64,000 bases of DNA from Sphingobium sp. WTD-1 (GCF_030128825.1 NZ_CP119127.1:4081501-4145500); one strand, 5' to 3'. Counted from the stretch's first letter, positions 25,936-36,254 are shown. The notes: generated from the letters alone by a model not told the origin. Numbers and translations are program-made.

Positions 25936-26450
25936 TGCATATCCACGAAGAACAGAGCGAGCGGCACGTCCTGTCGCTGACGGTGTCGAACGAGGCGGGC
26001 ATCCTGGCCCGCATCGCCGGCCTGTTCACCGCGCGCGGCTATAATATCGACAGCCTGACCGTGGCCGACATTACCGACGACCATGCGATCAGCCGCATCA
26101 CCATCGTCACCAACGGCCCGCCCAAGGTGATCGACCAGATCATCGCCCAGCTCGACCGGCTGGTGCCGGTCCACAAGGTCACCGACCTGACCGATGCCGG
26201 CCCGTTCGTCGAGCGCGAACTGGCGCTGGTCAAGGTCGCCGGCACCGGCGAGGACCGGATCGAGGCGCTGCGCCTGGCCGACGTGTTCCGTGCCAAGGTG
26301 GTCGACACCACGATCGAGAGCTTCATCTTCGAGATCACCGGCACGACCGAGAAGATCGACAATTTCGTCGGCCTGATGCGCCAGATCGGCCTGGTCGAGG
26401 TCGGTCGCACCGGCGTAGCCGGCCTGATCCGCGGCAAGGAGCCGGCCTGA
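25935..26450 (+). CDS. ilvN: acetolactate synthase, small regulatory subunit
   Basis: A 171-residue subunit (the ilvH/ilvN family) that confers valine feedback inhibition on IlvB. The N-terminal ACT domain reads HVLSLTVSNEAGILARIAGL followed by RGYNIDSLTV. The C-terminal domain holds VDTTIESFIFEITG. ATG 25935 overlaps the preceding stop; a longer frame from 25860 is out of family. Confidence 0.95.
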   Translation: MHIHEEQSERHVLSLTVSNEAGILARIAGLFTARGYNIDSLTVADITDDHAISRITIVTNGPPKVIDQIIAQLDRLVPVHKVTDLTDAGPFVERELALVKVAGTGEDRIEALRLADVFRAKVVDTTIESFIFEITGTTEKIDNFVGLMRQIGLVEVGRTGVAGLIRGKEPA

Positions 26451-27559
<1,109 letters not shown>

Positions 27560-27570
27560 GCCGACAGCAG

Positions 27571-27592
27571 CCCCTCCCTGAAAAGGGAGGGG
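27571..27592. repeat. CCCCTCCC palindrome after ilvC
   Basis: CCCCTCCC-tgaaaa-GGGAGGGG is a perfect 8-bp stem 11 bases after the ilvC stop. No T run follows. The arms match those of the palindrome at 59029-59050, so the two may belong to one dispersed repeat family. Confidence 0.5.
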
Positions 27593-27647
27593 AGAAATAG
27601 CGGCAAACCGGAACGATCCGTTTCCGGTTACGCCTCTGGAACAATCG

Positions 27648-27678
27648 AGGGACGTGGCATATTCTGTGCCGCGTCCCT
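27648..27678 (+). other. 12-bp hairpin upstream of yceI
   Basis: AGGGACGTGGCA pairs with TGCCGCGTCCCT (one G-U pair, 7-base loop). It ends 25 bases before the ATG at 27704. A second stem, AACCGGAA/TTCCGGTT, lies at 27606-27629. Either a terminator remnant for ilvC or a leader structure for the first YceI gene. Confidence 0.4.
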
Positions 27679-27703
27679 TGAATGCTTTTGGAGAGCGTTT
27701 CCC

Positions 27704-28324
27704 ATGCGCAAATATCTGATCTCTGCCGCTGCCCTGATCGCGGTCGCCGGCGGCACTGTCGTCATCGCCCAGGCCCCGATGGCCGTCCCCGGCAGCAAGG
27801 ATGTCGCCAAGGTCACCGGCGGCACCTATAGCGTCGAACCCAGCCACACCCAGGTCGTCTTCGCCTATGACCATATGGGCTTCACCAACAATATGGGCGT
27901 CATCACCCAGCCGACCGGCACGCTGACGCTGAACAAGGCCAACCTCTCGGCTTCGAAGGTGTCGATCACCCTGCCGATCGCCAACCTCACCACCGGCATT
28001 CCGGCGCTGAACGAGCATCTCGCCAAGCCCGAATTTTTCGACGCCGCCAAGTTCCCGACCGCGACCTTCGTGTCGACCGGCGTGAAGCCCGACGGCGCGA
28101 CCGGCGCGGACATCACCGGGAACCTGACCATCAAGGGCATCACCAAGCCGGTGACGCTGGACGCCGAATTCTACGGCGCCGGTGCGAACCCGATGAACAA
28201 GAAGGAAAATGTCGGCTTCGTCGCGACCGGCACGATCAAGCGCAGCGATTTCGGCATGGGCGGCTTCGTCCCCGTCGTCGGCGACAATGTCGAACTGAAG
28301 ATCATCGTCGCCTTCCAGAAGTGA
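27704..28324 (+). CDS. YceI-family periplasmic protein 1
   Basis: A 206-residue secreted protein with a signal peptide (MRKYLISAAALIAVAGGTVV, cut near AQA). The YceI lipocalin-like fold opens with YSVEPSHTQVVFAYDHMGF and closes with VGDNVELKIIVAFQK. YceI proteins bind isoprenoid lipids such as quinones in the periplasm. A second YceI gene follows four bases later. Confidence 0.92.
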   Translation: MRKYLISAAALIAVAGGTVVIAQAPMAVPGSKDVAKVTGGTYSVEPSHTQVVFAYDHMGFTNNMGVITQPTGTLTLNKANLSASKVSITLPIANLTTGIPALNEHLAKPEFFDAAKFPTATFVSTGVKPDGATGADITGNLTIKGITKPVTLDAEFYGAGANPMNKKENVGFVATGTIKRSDFGMGGFVPVVGDNVELKIIVAFQK

Positions 28325-28328
28325 TGCG

Positions 28329-28934
28329 ATGATCCCCCGCCCGGCCCGCGTGATCCTGCTTCTGAGCCTGATCGCGTGCGGGCCGGCGGTGGCCAGCCCG
28401 GATGGCGGCCCTGCGCTCTATGCGCCGGGCCGCTATGTCGTGGATGGCGCAGCAACCAGGGTCCACTTCCATGTGAAGGCCCTGGTTGGCGGCTATGAAG
28501 GCGATTTCACTCAGCCTGAGGGTATGGTGGTGATCGATCCCGCTCGGCCCGAGCGGGCCGACGTCGACATTAGCTTCCCGGTCGAGAAGATGGGCACTGG
28601 CGATGCTTCGACCGACTCCATGCTGAAAGGCGACAGCTTTTTCGACATGGCCCATTTTCCGACCGTTCGCTTTACCGCCAGGGACGCGCCACTGGCCGGC
28701 AGCGACGGCGCGACGATCATTCCGGGCGAACTCACCATGCACGGCCAGACCCGCGCAGTCGCCCTGTCCGTCCGCCTGACCGGCGTCACGCCCGACGAAG
28801 CCCCCGGTATCGCCACGCTCCATTTCACCGGCAGCATGAGCGTCGAGCGCAGCCATTATGGCATGGGCTTTGGCCGCCCCTTCGTGTCGGACAAGGTCGA
28901 CCTGACCATCGACGCAATTTTCCGTCGCGCCTGA
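28329..28934 (+). CDS. YceI-family protein 2, possible lipoprotein
   Basis: A 201-residue divergent YceI paralog. The signal region MIPRPARVILLLSLIACGPA contains LIAC, which fits a lipobox. A signal peptidase I cut at AVAS is the alternative. The YceI pattern YVVDGAATRVHFHVKALVGG, FDMAHFPTVRFTA and VSDKVDLTIDAIF is clear. It lies in tandem with YceI 1 and shares its transcript. Confidence 0.85.
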   Translation: MIPRPARVILLLSLIACGPAVASPDGGPALYAPGRYVVDGAATRVHFHVKALVGGYEGDFTQPEGMVVIDPARPERADVDISFPVEKMGTGDASTDSMLKGDSFFDMAHFPTVRFTARDAPLAGSDGATIIPGELTMHGQTRAVALSVRLTGVTPDEAPGIATLHFTGSMSVERSHYGMGFGRPFVSDKVDLTIDAIFRRA

Positions 28935-28994
28935 CGCCCCTTTCGCAAGAAACGGCTTTACGCTCCCCCTGTCCGCGTTTATGGGGACAGCATC

Positions 28995-29042
28995 ATGCAG
29001 AGCGTCGCGCTTCTTACCCTGCTACGACTTACACGCCCTTAG
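28995..29042 (+). CDS. leuL: leucine leader peptide (LeuL-like)
   Basis: A 15-residue frame encoding MQSVALLTLLRLTRP, with five leucine codons in an eight-codon stretch (CTT CTT, CTG CTA, CTT). A GGGGAC site lies upstream. It is 122 bases before leuA, and its stop codon lies inside the first strand of the attenuator-like RNA. This is the classical layout of a ribosome-sensing leucine leader. The identification is by composition and position, since such peptides are not conserved in sequence. Confidence 0.75.
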   Translation: MQSVALLTLLRLTRP

Positions 29043-29096
29043 GCGTGGCTTTTGTGCTGCCTTCCGGCTAAGGGCAGCGTCGATCCGCCTAAGGGC
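29032..29096 (+). promoter_or_regulatory. leuA attenuator-like RNA
   Basis: Four mutually exclusive strands are visible. S1 is GCCCTTAGGCG (29035-29045), overlapping the leader stop. S2 is GCTGCCTT (29057-29064). S3 is CTAAGGGCAGC (29068-29078). S4 is CGCCTAAGGGC (29086-29096). S1 pairs perfectly with S4 (11 bp) or with S3 (8 bp), and S2 pairs with S3. A local hairpin CACGCC-CTTA-GGCGTG followed by gcTTTT (29032-29053) also exists. No T run follows S4, so the readout could be Rho-dependent or act at the local TTTT hairpin. Confidence 0.65.
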
Positions 29097-29164
29097 ATTC
29101 ATCACAGTCAAGTCGTACCCCGGAGCGCGCCATAGCGTCCCGAGCCAGGAAGTAGTTTGATCCC

Positions 29165-30838
29165 ATGATGCTGACCGATCCTTCGCAGAAATACCGCCCC
29201 TTCCCCCAGGTGGACCTGCCCAATCGCCAATGGCCGTCCAAGGTCATCACCAAGGCGCCACGCTGGCTGTCGACCGACATGCGCGACGGCAACCAGTCGC
29301 TGATCGACCCGATGAACGCGGAAAAGAAGCGCCGCTTCTTCGACCTGCTGGTCAAGGTCGGCGTTAAGGAGATCGAGGTCGGCTTCCCCGCCGCCGGCGC
29401 GACCGAGTTCGACTTCATTTCGGGCCTGGTCAAGGAAGGCGCGATCCCCGACGATGTCATGCCCCAGGTGCTGACCCAGGCGCGCGAAGACCTGATCGCC
29501 ACCACCTTCGAAAGCCTGCGCGGCGCGAAGCAGGCGATCGTCCATGTCTATAACGCGATCTCGCCCGCCTGGCGGAACATCGTGTTCCAGATGGAACGCC
29601 CGGAAATCAAGCAGATCGCGATCAACGCCGCCAAGCTGCTGCGCGACAATGCCGCGCGGATGCCCGACACCGACTGGCATTTCGAATATTCGCCCGAAAC
29701 CTTCTCGACCGCCGAGCTGGATTTCAGCCTGGAATGCTGCGAGGCGGTGATGGACATCCTGCAGCCGACGCCGGAACGGCCGCTGATCCTGAACCTGCCC
29801 GCCACCGTCGAGTGCGCGACCCCCAATATCTATGCCGACCAGATCGAATGGATCTGCCGCAACATCTCGCGCCGCGACAGCGTGGTGATCTCGCTGCACA
29901 CCCATAATGACCGGGGCACCGGCGTCGCCGCCGCGGAACTGGGCATCATGGCCGGCGCCGACCGCGTCGAAGGCTGCCTGTTCGGCAATGGCGAACGCAC
30001 CGGCAATTGCGACCTGGTGACCGTCGCGCTCAACATGTACACGCAGGGCATCGACCCCGAACTGGACTTCAGCGACATTGACGAGGTCATCCAGACCGTC
30101 GAATATTGCAACCAGCTGCCGGTCCACCCGCGCCACCCCTATGCCGGCGAACTGGTGTTCACCGCCTTCTCAGGGTCGCATCAGGACGCGATCAAGAAGG
30201 GCTTTGCCGCACAGGAAGCGCGCAACGACCTGTTCTGGAACGTCCCCTATCTGCCGATCGATCCCAAGGATCTGGGCCGCGACTATGAAGCCGTGATCCG
30301 CGTCAATTCGCAGTCGGGCAAGGGCGGCGTCGCCTGGGTGCTGCAGCAGGACAAGGGCTATAAGCTGCCCAAGCGGATGCAGGCGGACTTCTCGAAGGTG
30401 GTGCAGGCGCTGGCCGACCAGTCGAGCCGCGAACTCAATGCCGCCGACATCTCGGCCGCGTTCGATGACTATTATCACCAGACCGGCGACCAGGCCTATA
30501 GCCTGATCGACTATCATGAGAGCGGTAGCGCGGGCGACCGCATCTTCACCGGCAAGATCGTCCATGAAGGCGGCGAACGCTCGATCTCGGGTCGCGGCAA
30601 CGGCCTCATCTCGTCAGTGCTGGCCGCGCTGCGCGACGAACTGGGCGTGGTGCTGGAGGTCGCCGACTATAATGAGCACGCCATCGGCGCCGGCACCGAC
30701 GTGAACGCCGCCGCCTATGTCGAATGCCGCACCGCCGACGGCCGCACCGTCTTCGGCATCGGCACCGACAGCGACGTCGCGACCGCCTCGGTCAAGGCCG
30801 TCCTCTCGGCCGCAAATGCGGTGGCCGTGCGGGGCTGA
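29165..30838 (+). CDS. leuA: 2-isopropylmalate synthase
   Basis: A 557-residue enzyme of the longer LeuA type, the first committed step of leucine synthesis. The HMGL-like TIM barrel carries [15 protein letters not shown] near residue 37 and the metal histidines in SLHTHNDRG. The C-terminal regulatory domain (leucine feedback) begins around residue 440. The ATG pair at 29165/29168 follows AGGAAG at a long spacing. A leucine leader and attenuator-like RNA precede it. Confidence 0.96.
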   Translation: MMLTDPSQKYRPFPQVDLPNRQWPSKVITKAPRWLSTDMRDGNQSLIDPMNAEKKRRFFDLLVKVGVKEIEVGFPAAGATEFDFISGLVKEGAIPDDVMPQVLTQAREDLIATTFESLRGAKQAIVHVYNAISPAWRNIVFQMERPEIKQIAINAAKLLRDNAARMPDTDWHFEYSPETFSTAELDFSLECCEAVMDILQPTPERPLILNLPATVECATPNIYADQIEWICRNISRRDSVVISLHTHNDRGTGVAAAELGIMAGADRVEGCLFGNGERTGNCDLVTVALNMYTQGIDPELDFSDIDEVIQTVEYCNQLPVHPRHPYAGELVFTAFSGSHQDAIKKGFAAQEARNDLFWNVPYLPIDPKDLGRDYEAVIRVNSQSGKGGVAWVLQQDKGYKLPKRMQADFSKVVQALADQSSRELNAADISAAFDDYYHQTGDQAYSLIDYHESGSAGDRIFTGKIVHEGGERSISGRGNGLISSVLAALRDELGVVLEVADYNEHAIGAGTDVNAAAYVECRTADGRTVFGIGTDSDVATASVKAVLSAANAVAVRG

Positions 30839-30843
30839 TATCC

Positions 30844-30944
30844 ATCCGTTCGCCCTGAGCGAAGTCGAAGGGCACGGCCGACCATCGGGAGGCCACTTCG
30901 CTTCGCTCAGTGTCGGGCTTCGACTTCGCTCAGCCCGAACGGAT
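30844..30944. repeat. REP-like long inverted repeat
   Basis: The left arm (30844-30873) reads ATCCGTTCGCCCTGAGCGAA and continues GTCGAAGGGC. The right arm (30914-30944) is its near-perfect reverse complement ending CAGCCCGAACGGAT. A partial third unit (ACTTCGCTTCGCTCAG) lies between. It sits between convergent leuA and the M20 peptidase. A degraded relative occurs at 59081-59113. Confidence 0.75.
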
Positions 30945-30956
30945 TAAAGATAACCG

Positions 30957-32339
30957 TTACTTCGCCAGCGCCCGCACCACGCTGTCCCACTGGGCCAGTG
31001 ACGCGGCGATGCCGGCCACGGGCACCCGTTCATTCAGGCCATGGGCGAAGCCGTCCTCGGCCTTCATGAACAGGCTGGAGACGCCATAGCTGGGCACGCC
31101 CAGCGCGCGGAAATAGAGGCTGTCGGTCGCGCCGGCCGACATGCCCGGCATCACCGTGATCGCGGGCGAGCGCGCCTTGATCGCGGCAGCCACCGCCTTC
31201 ACCACATCGTCGCGCAACGGCGAGGCATCGCTGCCGGTCGGGTCGTTGAGCGTGGTGAAGGTCGCGCTCGGATCATCCACCACCTTGACCAGTTGCGCCT
31301 TCACATCGTCGATCTTCACGCCGGGGAAGATGCGGCAATTGACGCTGACCTTGGCACTTTGCGGCAAGGCGTTGAGCGCATGGCCGCCCGACAGCATGGT
31401 CGCGACGCAGGTGGTGCGCACCTGCCCGACAAATTCCGGTCTGCTCGACAATAGTTCCGCAGAGGCCGGATCCTGGGTCGCGGCATAGAGACGCATCGCT
31501 TCCCCCACATCGCCGCCGATCCGCTGCGCCGACAGGCTGAGCGACGCCTTGGTCAGTTCGTTGATCATCGGCGGGAACTGATAGGCCGCGATCCGGTCGA
31601 TCGCCTTGGCCAGCCGATAGATCGGATTGCCCGGCGTCGGTGCGCTCGAATGGCCACCCGGATCGGTGAAGCCGATCTCGAAATCGGCATAGGTCTTCTC
31701 GCCCGCCTGCAACTGGTAGAGGACGGGCTTGCCACTCTCGTCGAGCAGGCCGCCGCCGCCATCGCCGTTCAGCAGCAGCTCGGCATCCTTGTACTTGGCC
31801 GCCAGCGCCTTGGTGGTGACCATGTTGGTCTCCTCGTCGCCCGACAAGAGCAGGATGACCGTCCGGCGCGGGGTCCACCCTTCCTGCTTGAGCTGCGCCA
31901 GCGTCGCTACCATCATCGCCAAGTCATATTTGTTATCTTCCGAACCGCGCCCGAAAATATAGCCATCCTCCTCGACCGGGACGAAGGGGTCGCGCGTCCA
32001 GTCGGCACGGTTGGCCGCCACCACATCCATATGGCCGATCATCAGCATCGGCTTCAGGCTGGGATCGCGCCCCTTGATCGTCGCCGCCAGGGTCGCGGTC
32101 TCGCCCATTGGGGTGATGACGATATCGGCGTCGGCAAAGCCCGCCTGCTTCAGCACCGACGCATAATAGGCCGCGAGCGCGGGCACCTGCCCCGCCCCCT
32201 CGACGGTTTTGAAGGCGACCGATCGCTTCAATATCTCCTTGGCCGCGCCGGCATCCGCTGCCGCCTGCGCCCCGACTGGCATTGCCAGTCCCGCTCCTGC
32301 CAGCATCACCCCCGCCAGCAATATCCCCCGCAATTGCAT
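30957..32339 (-). CDS. M20-family zinc carboxypeptidase, secreted
   Basis: A 460-residue peptidase with a signal peptide (MQLRGILLAGVMLAGAGLAM, cut near AQA). The M20 metal and catalytic residues are visible: His in MLIGHMDVV, Asp in GSEDNKYDLAM, and Glu-Glu in LLSGDEETNM. The dimerisation domain is in the middle and the late metal His region is near EDGFAHGLNE. I chose ATG 32339; the upstream in-frame extension is Arg/Pro-rich and lacks a signal. It probably trims peptides or N-acylated amino acids in the periplasm. Confidence 0.9.
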   Translation of the reverse strand: MQLRGILLAGVMLAGAGLAMPVGAQAAADAGAAKEILKRSVAFKTVEGAGQVPALAAYYASVLKQAGFADADIVITPMGETATLAATIKGRDPSLKPMLMIGHMDVVAANRADWTRDPFVPVEEDGYIFGRGSEDNKYDLAMMVATLAQLKQEGWTPRRTVILLLSGDEETNMVTTKALAAKYKDAELLLNGDGGGGLLDESGKPVLYQLQAGEKTYADFEIGFTDPGGHSSAPTPGNPIYRLAKAIDRIAAYQFPPMINELTKASLSLSAQRIGGDVGEAMRLYAATQDPASAELLSSRPEFVGQVRTTCVATMLSGGHALNALPQSAKVSVNCRIFPGVKIDDVKAQLVKVVDDPSATFTTLNDPTGSDASPLRDDVVKAVAAAIKARSPAITVMPGMSAGATDSLYFRALGVPSYGVSSLFMKAEDGFAHGLNERVPVAGIAASLAQWDSVVRALAK

Positions 32340-32533
32340 ATATTTACACTCCCTGATGGACCCGAGCGGCGATTGTGGCATAGCGGATCGCGCCGTTCCA
32401 TGCGTTTGATCGGACGGCGCGCGGAAAGAGGGCCACCTTATCCGCACTGAACCCCTTGAAAGAATTGCTTGCGCGCAATCGGATAGATGCCATCCGATAT
32501 AGCGCGCCGGTCGTCCAAAGGAAAAATGCCATC

Positions 32534-33835
32534 ATGGCCCTCAATTATCGCAGCTTCGGCTTCCAGGTTCTGCTCGGCATGGTGGTGGGCCTCGCCCTCG
32601 GCCTCGTCGCGCGCCAGATCGGCGCAGGCCCCGATGGCGACCTCAATTGGCTCGCGACCACGCTCAAGACGGTCGGGTCGATCTTCGTCTCGCTCTTGAA
32701 GGCGATCGTGCCGCCCCTGGTGTTCGCCGCGATCGTCGCGTCGATCGCCAATCTGCGCGCACTCGACAATGCCGCCCGCCTCGCCGGCCAGACCCTGCTC
32801 TGGTTCGCGATCACCGCGCTGATCGCGGTCAGCATCGGCCTCGCCATCGGCCTCATCGTCCAGCCGGGCGCGGGCCTGCACGGCACCGCGCTCGCCATGG
32901 GCAAGGCGGATTCGGTCGGCGGCTGGCTCGATTTCCTGAAAGGTCTGGTCCCCGGCAACAGCCTGGCCCTGTCGGGTAGCACCAAGATCAGCGACGGCAG
33001 CGCCAGCACCAGCATCTCGTTCAATATCCTGCAATTGCTCGTGATCTCGATCGCGGTCGGCCTTGCCACGCTGAAGGTCGGCGACAAGGCGGAACCCTTC
33101 CTGTCCTTCGTCCGCTCGCTGCTCGCCGTCGTCCGCGCGATCCTGGGCTGGGTCATCCGCCTGACGCCGATCGGCTCGGCCGCGCTGATCGGCACCGCCA
33201 TCGCCACCTATGGCTGGAGCGCGCTGGCGCAGCTCGGCACCTTCACCGCCGCCATCTATCTCGGCCTCGGCCTGGTCCTGCTGGTGGTCTATCCGCTGCT
33301 GCTGATCGCCAATGGCCTGAAGCCCGGCCCCTTCTTCGCCAAGGCCTGGCCGGCGATCCAGCTTGCCTTCGTCTCGCGCTCGTCGGTCGGTACCCTGCCG
33401 GTGACCGAGACCGTGACCGAGCGGCTGGGCGTCGACAAGGGCTATGCCGCCTTCGCGATCCCGCTCGCCTCGACCACCAAGATGGACGGCTGCGCCTCCA
33501 TCTATCCGGCACTGGCGGCGATCTTCGTCGCGGGCTTCTATGGCATCCCGCTGCACTTCATCGACTATGTGCTGATCGTCTTCGTCTCGGTCATCGGCTC
33601 GGCCGCGACCGCCGGCCTGACCGGCGCGATCGTGATGCTGACCCTCACCCTCTCGACGCTCGGCCTGCCGCTCGAAGGCGCCGGCCTGTTGCTGGCGATC
33701 GACCCGATCCTCGACATGGGGCGCACCGCCGTCAACGTCGCGGGCCAGGTTCTGGTCGGCGTGATCGTCGCCAAGCGCGAGGGCATTCTCGACGAAAGCG
33801 CCTATTATGGCGAGGGCGAACTGGTCGCCGCGTGA
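32534..33835 (+). CDS. dicarboxylate/amino acid:cation symporter (DAACS family)
   Basis: A 433-residue inner-membrane transporter of the GltP/DctA family with about eight membrane helices and two re-entrant loops. Family signatures are the Ser-rich AFVSRSSVGTLPVTE loop, ASTTKMDGCASIYPALAA and the late AGQVLVGVIVAKREG. Substrate is glutamate, aspartate or C4-dicarboxylate; sequence alone does not decide. ATG 32534 follows AAAGGA. It is divergent from the M20 peptidase, so peptide hydrolysis and amino-acid uptake may be linked. Confidence 0.93.
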   Translation: MALNYRSFGFQVLLGMVVGLALGLVARQIGAGPDGDLNWLATTLKTVGSIFVSLLKAIVPPLVFAAIVASIANLRALDNAARLAGQTLLWFAITALIAVSIGLAIGLIVQPGAGLHGTALAMGKADSVGGWLDFLKGLVPGNSLALSGSTKISDGSASTSISFNILQLLVISIAVGLATLKVGDKAEPFLSFVRSLLAVVRAILGWVIRLTPIGSAALIGTAIATYGWSALAQLGTFTAAIYLGLGLVLLVVYPLLLIANGLKPGPFFAKAWPAIQLAFVSRSSVGTLPVTETVTERLGVDKGYAAFAIPLASTTKMDGCASIYPALAAIFVAGFYGIPLHFIDYVLIVFVSVIGSAATAGLTGAIVMLTLTLSTLGLPLEGAGLLLAIDPILDMGRTAVNVAGQVLVGVIVAKREGILDESAYYGEGELVAA

Positions 33836-33845
33836 TCGAAAAGCG

Positions 33846-33870
33846 GGCGGCGCGGGCGTTCCGCGCCGCC
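33846..33870. terminator. hairpin between convergent genes
   Basis: GGCGGCGCGG-gcgtt-CCGCGCCGCC is a perfect 10-bp stem between the symporter and the ThuA-like gene. On the minus strand it is followed by CGCTTTTCG, so it best fits a terminator for the ThuA-like transcript. Confidence 0.6.
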
Positions 33871-33871
33871 G

Positions 33872-34639
33872 TCAGGGCAACTGACCGCGCCCGGTCGCCG
33901 TCCAGTAGATGCCGCCCATCAGATGGTCGAGATAGCGCGGATCGCGATACATCTCGCCATTATGGCCTAGCGTGGTGACGAACACCCGCCCCTTCTCATA
34001 GGCATGATACCAGGCGACGGGATGCTCCCGCCCCATCGGTTTCGCCACCTGCCCCGGCCAGATTTTGGTCGGGTCGTAGCTGCTTTCCTCGACATTCAGC
34101 ACCGGATGGATCGTCACCTTATAGGGGTTGGCGGTGACATAATATTCATCGGTCCAGATCCAGCGATCGGGCAGGCCATAGGTGGCGGGAAAACCCTTGT
34201 CGGTCGGCGTCACCACCGCCGTCTGTACCATCGGATGGATGACGAAGCTGCGCCCGACCATCTTCTCGTACCAGGCCCATTCGCCCGGCGGCGTGATGAG
34301 CGCGCGATGCACGACGATGGCATTGCCGCCCGCCCGCATATAGGCCTCGAACCTGGCGCGCTGGGCCGGGTTCAGTTCCTCGCCCGGCGTGTTGAGGAAC
34401 ATCACCGCCGCATATTGGCTGAGATCGCCGTCGAAGACGGACATGTTGTTGGCCCAGGTGAAGCTGAAATCATGCAGCTTGCCCAGATGCTCCAGGCTGT
34501 CGCGCGCGATCGGGATATATTCATAATGATATTTGTTGGGGATGGCGAGGACGAGCAGCTTATAATGGTCCTCCGCCTGCACCACTGCGGGCACCGACAG
34601 CGCCAGCATGGCGATGAGCGCCCCGGCCTTGTTTCTCAT
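33872..34639 (-). CDS. ThuA-like domain protein, secreted
   Basis: A 255-residue protein with a signal peptide (residues 1-22, ALSVPAVVQA). The mature part is a ThuA-like (class I amidotransferase-fold) domain. It shows LLVLAIPNKYHYEYIP, AVMFLNTPGEELNPAQRARF, AGGNAIVVHRAL and the closing WYHAYEKGRVFVTTLGHNGE. ThuA relatives are linked to trehalose or other sugar metabolism; the reaction here is unknown. Confidence 0.85.
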   Translation of the reverse strand: MRNKAGALIAMLALSVPAVVQAEDHYKLLVLAIPNKYHYEYIPIARDSLEHLGKLHDFSFTWANNMSVFDGDLSQYAAVMFLNTPGEELNPAQRARFEAYMRAGGNAIVVHRALITPPGEWAWYEKMVGRSFVIHPMVQTAVVTPTDKGFPATYGLPDRWIWTDEYYVTANPYKVTIHPVLNVEESSYDPTKIWPGQVAKPMGREHPVAWYHAYEKGRVFVTTLGHNGEMYRDPRYLDHLMGGIYWTATGRGQLP

Positions 34640-34710
34640 CCGCCTGTCTCCTTCGCTCGCCTATCGCTAGGGCAGGCGGCGACGGAAAGATAGCGCTCCC
34701 ATGGTCGTAG

Positions 34711-35097
34711 TCAGCCCGGCAGCAGGCCGATCGCGTCCACCTCGACCAGACAGTCATGATGGAGTTCGGGTGCCGGCACCACCGTGCGAGCCGGCCGGGC
34801 ATCCCCCATCATCTGCGCGTAGATGGCGTTGAAATGTGGCCAGTTCTCGACGCCGACGATATAGGCGGTGACGCGCGCGATCCGCTCCGGCCCGCATCCT
34901 GCCTCTGCCAGGATATCCAGCATGTTGCCGATCGCCAGCCGTGCCTGGTCCTCAAACGACAGGTCGCTGCGCGGCCCCTGCCCCGCCACCACCGGCAATT
35001 GCCCCGACACGAAGACGAAGCCATTCGCAATCGTCGCCTGCGCATAATGGCCGGCGGGTGCCGGCGCCTTGTCGGTCTCGATCCGCTGCACGTCCAT
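34711..35097 (-). CDS. RidA-family deaminase
   Basis: A 128-residue RidA/YjgF/UK114 protein. The family hydrolyses reactive enamine/imine intermediates released by PLP enzymes. GFVFVSGQLP, the VENWPHFNAIYAQMMGD block and the substrate-binding Arg in PARTVVPAPEL are visible. ATG 35097 lies in a TGATG overlap with the upstream PLP enzyme and follows GGAGG. An ATG two codons upstream is also possible. Coupling to a PLP enzyme fits RidA chemistry. Confidence 0.92.
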   Translation of the reverse strand: MDVQRIETDKAPAPAGHYAQATIANGFVFVSGQLPVVAGQGPRSDLSFEDQARLAIGNMLDILAEAGCGPERIARVTAYIVGVENWPHFNAIYAQMMGDARPARTVVPAPELHHDCLVEVDAIGLLPG

Positions 35098-36254
35098 CAC
35101 CATCCTCCAAATCGCGGCCAGACCGCTTCCACCGCATCGCTGCCGTCCCGCACCACATGATAGCGATCATGCTGCGCGCCGGTGGCACAGGCATGGTTGG
35201 GCAATATCCGCACCCGATCGCCCACCGCCAGGTCCGGCAATGTCCCGGACGCCCCCGGCCGCAGCGCGATGATGCCATGTTCCTGATTGGCATCGATCAG
35301 GATCAGATCGCCATAGGGCCGCCCGTCCCGGTCGCAGACCAGGCCATAGCCCTGATCGACATCCTGTTTCGCCGTGCCGCGATCGCGCGACATCGCCATC
35401 CAGCCGGCATCGACCAAGATCCAACCCTTGTCCCGCTGATGCCCGATCACCGTTGCCAGCACCGACAGGGCGATGTCGTCCACCGAACAGATGCCGATCC
35501 CGGCCATCACCAGATCGAAGAAGACGAAGACGCCGGCGCGCACCTCGGTCACGCCGCTCAGGTCCGTGGCGTGATGCGCGGTGGGGGTCGATCCGACGCT
35601 GATCACCGGGCAATCATGCCCCGCCTCCCGCAAGGTCCGCGCCGCCGCCAGCACGGCGTCCCGCTCGGCGTCAGCGCAGGCGCGCAGTTCTGCATCGCCC
35701 CTTGCGCCATAGCTGCCGCCGGCATGGGTCATCACGCCGCGCAATGCCCCGCCCTGCGCCAGCGCCGCGCCGATCGCCCGCAATCGCGCCACGTCGTCGG
35801 GCTGCACGCCCGACCGGTGGCCGTCGCAATCAATCTCGATCAGCGCGGGAATGGCGGTGCCGGCCGTGCGCGATACGGCCGCGACCGCCTCCGCCTGCTC
35901 GACCGAATCCAGCACGACCGCCAGGTCCACGCCCTGCGCCCGCAGTGCCAGTATCTCGGGCAATTTGGCCGGACTGATGCCGACCGCATAGAGAATGTCG
36001 CGCACCCCGGCCTCCGCAAAGCGGCGCGCCTCCTGCAGGGTCGAAACGGTCGCCGGTCCCTGTGGCGTCGGCATCAGCCGCTGTGCGACCTCGACCGACT
36101 TGGCGGTCTTGAGATGCGGCCGCATCCCCACGCCAAGCCCGACCAGATGCGCGCGCAGCCGCGCAATGTTGCGATCCATGCGGTCGGCATCCAGTACCAG
36201 GCAGGGCGTGGACAAGGTATCGAGGGAAGAGGGATCGTCGGACAGGGCTGGCAT
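35097..36254 (-). CDS. D-threonine aldolase / D-serine dehydratase-like PLP enzyme
   Basis: A 385-residue fold-type III PLP protein (alanine racemase N-terminal barrel plus DSD1-like C-terminal domain). The cofactor lysine is Lys49 in MRPHLKTAKS. The zinc-binding His-x-Cys of the family is in LPNHACAT. It should cleave or dehydrate D-threonine or D-serine-type 3-hydroxy amino acids. ATG 36254 (MPALSDD) is family-like; the longer upstream frame is not. It is translationally coupled to ridA. Confidence 0.88.
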   Translation of the reverse strand: MPALSDDPSSLDTLSTPCLVLDADRMDRNIARLRAHLVGLGVGMRPHLKTAKSVEVAQRLMPTPQGPATVSTLQEARRFAEAGVRDILYAVGISPAKLPEILALRAQGVDLAVVLDSVEQAEAVAAVSRTAGTAIPALIEIDCDGHRSGVQPDDVARLRAIGAALAQGGALRGVMTHAGGSYGARGDAELRACADAERDAVLAAARTLREAGHDCPVISVGSTPTAHHATDLSGVTEVRAGVFVFFDLVMAGIGICSVDDIALSVLATVIGHQRDKGWILVDAGWMAMSRDRGTAKQDVDQGYGLVCDRDGRPYGDLILIDANQEHGIIALRPGASGTLPDLAVGDRVRILPNHACATGAQHDRYHVVRDGSDAVEAVWPRFGGW

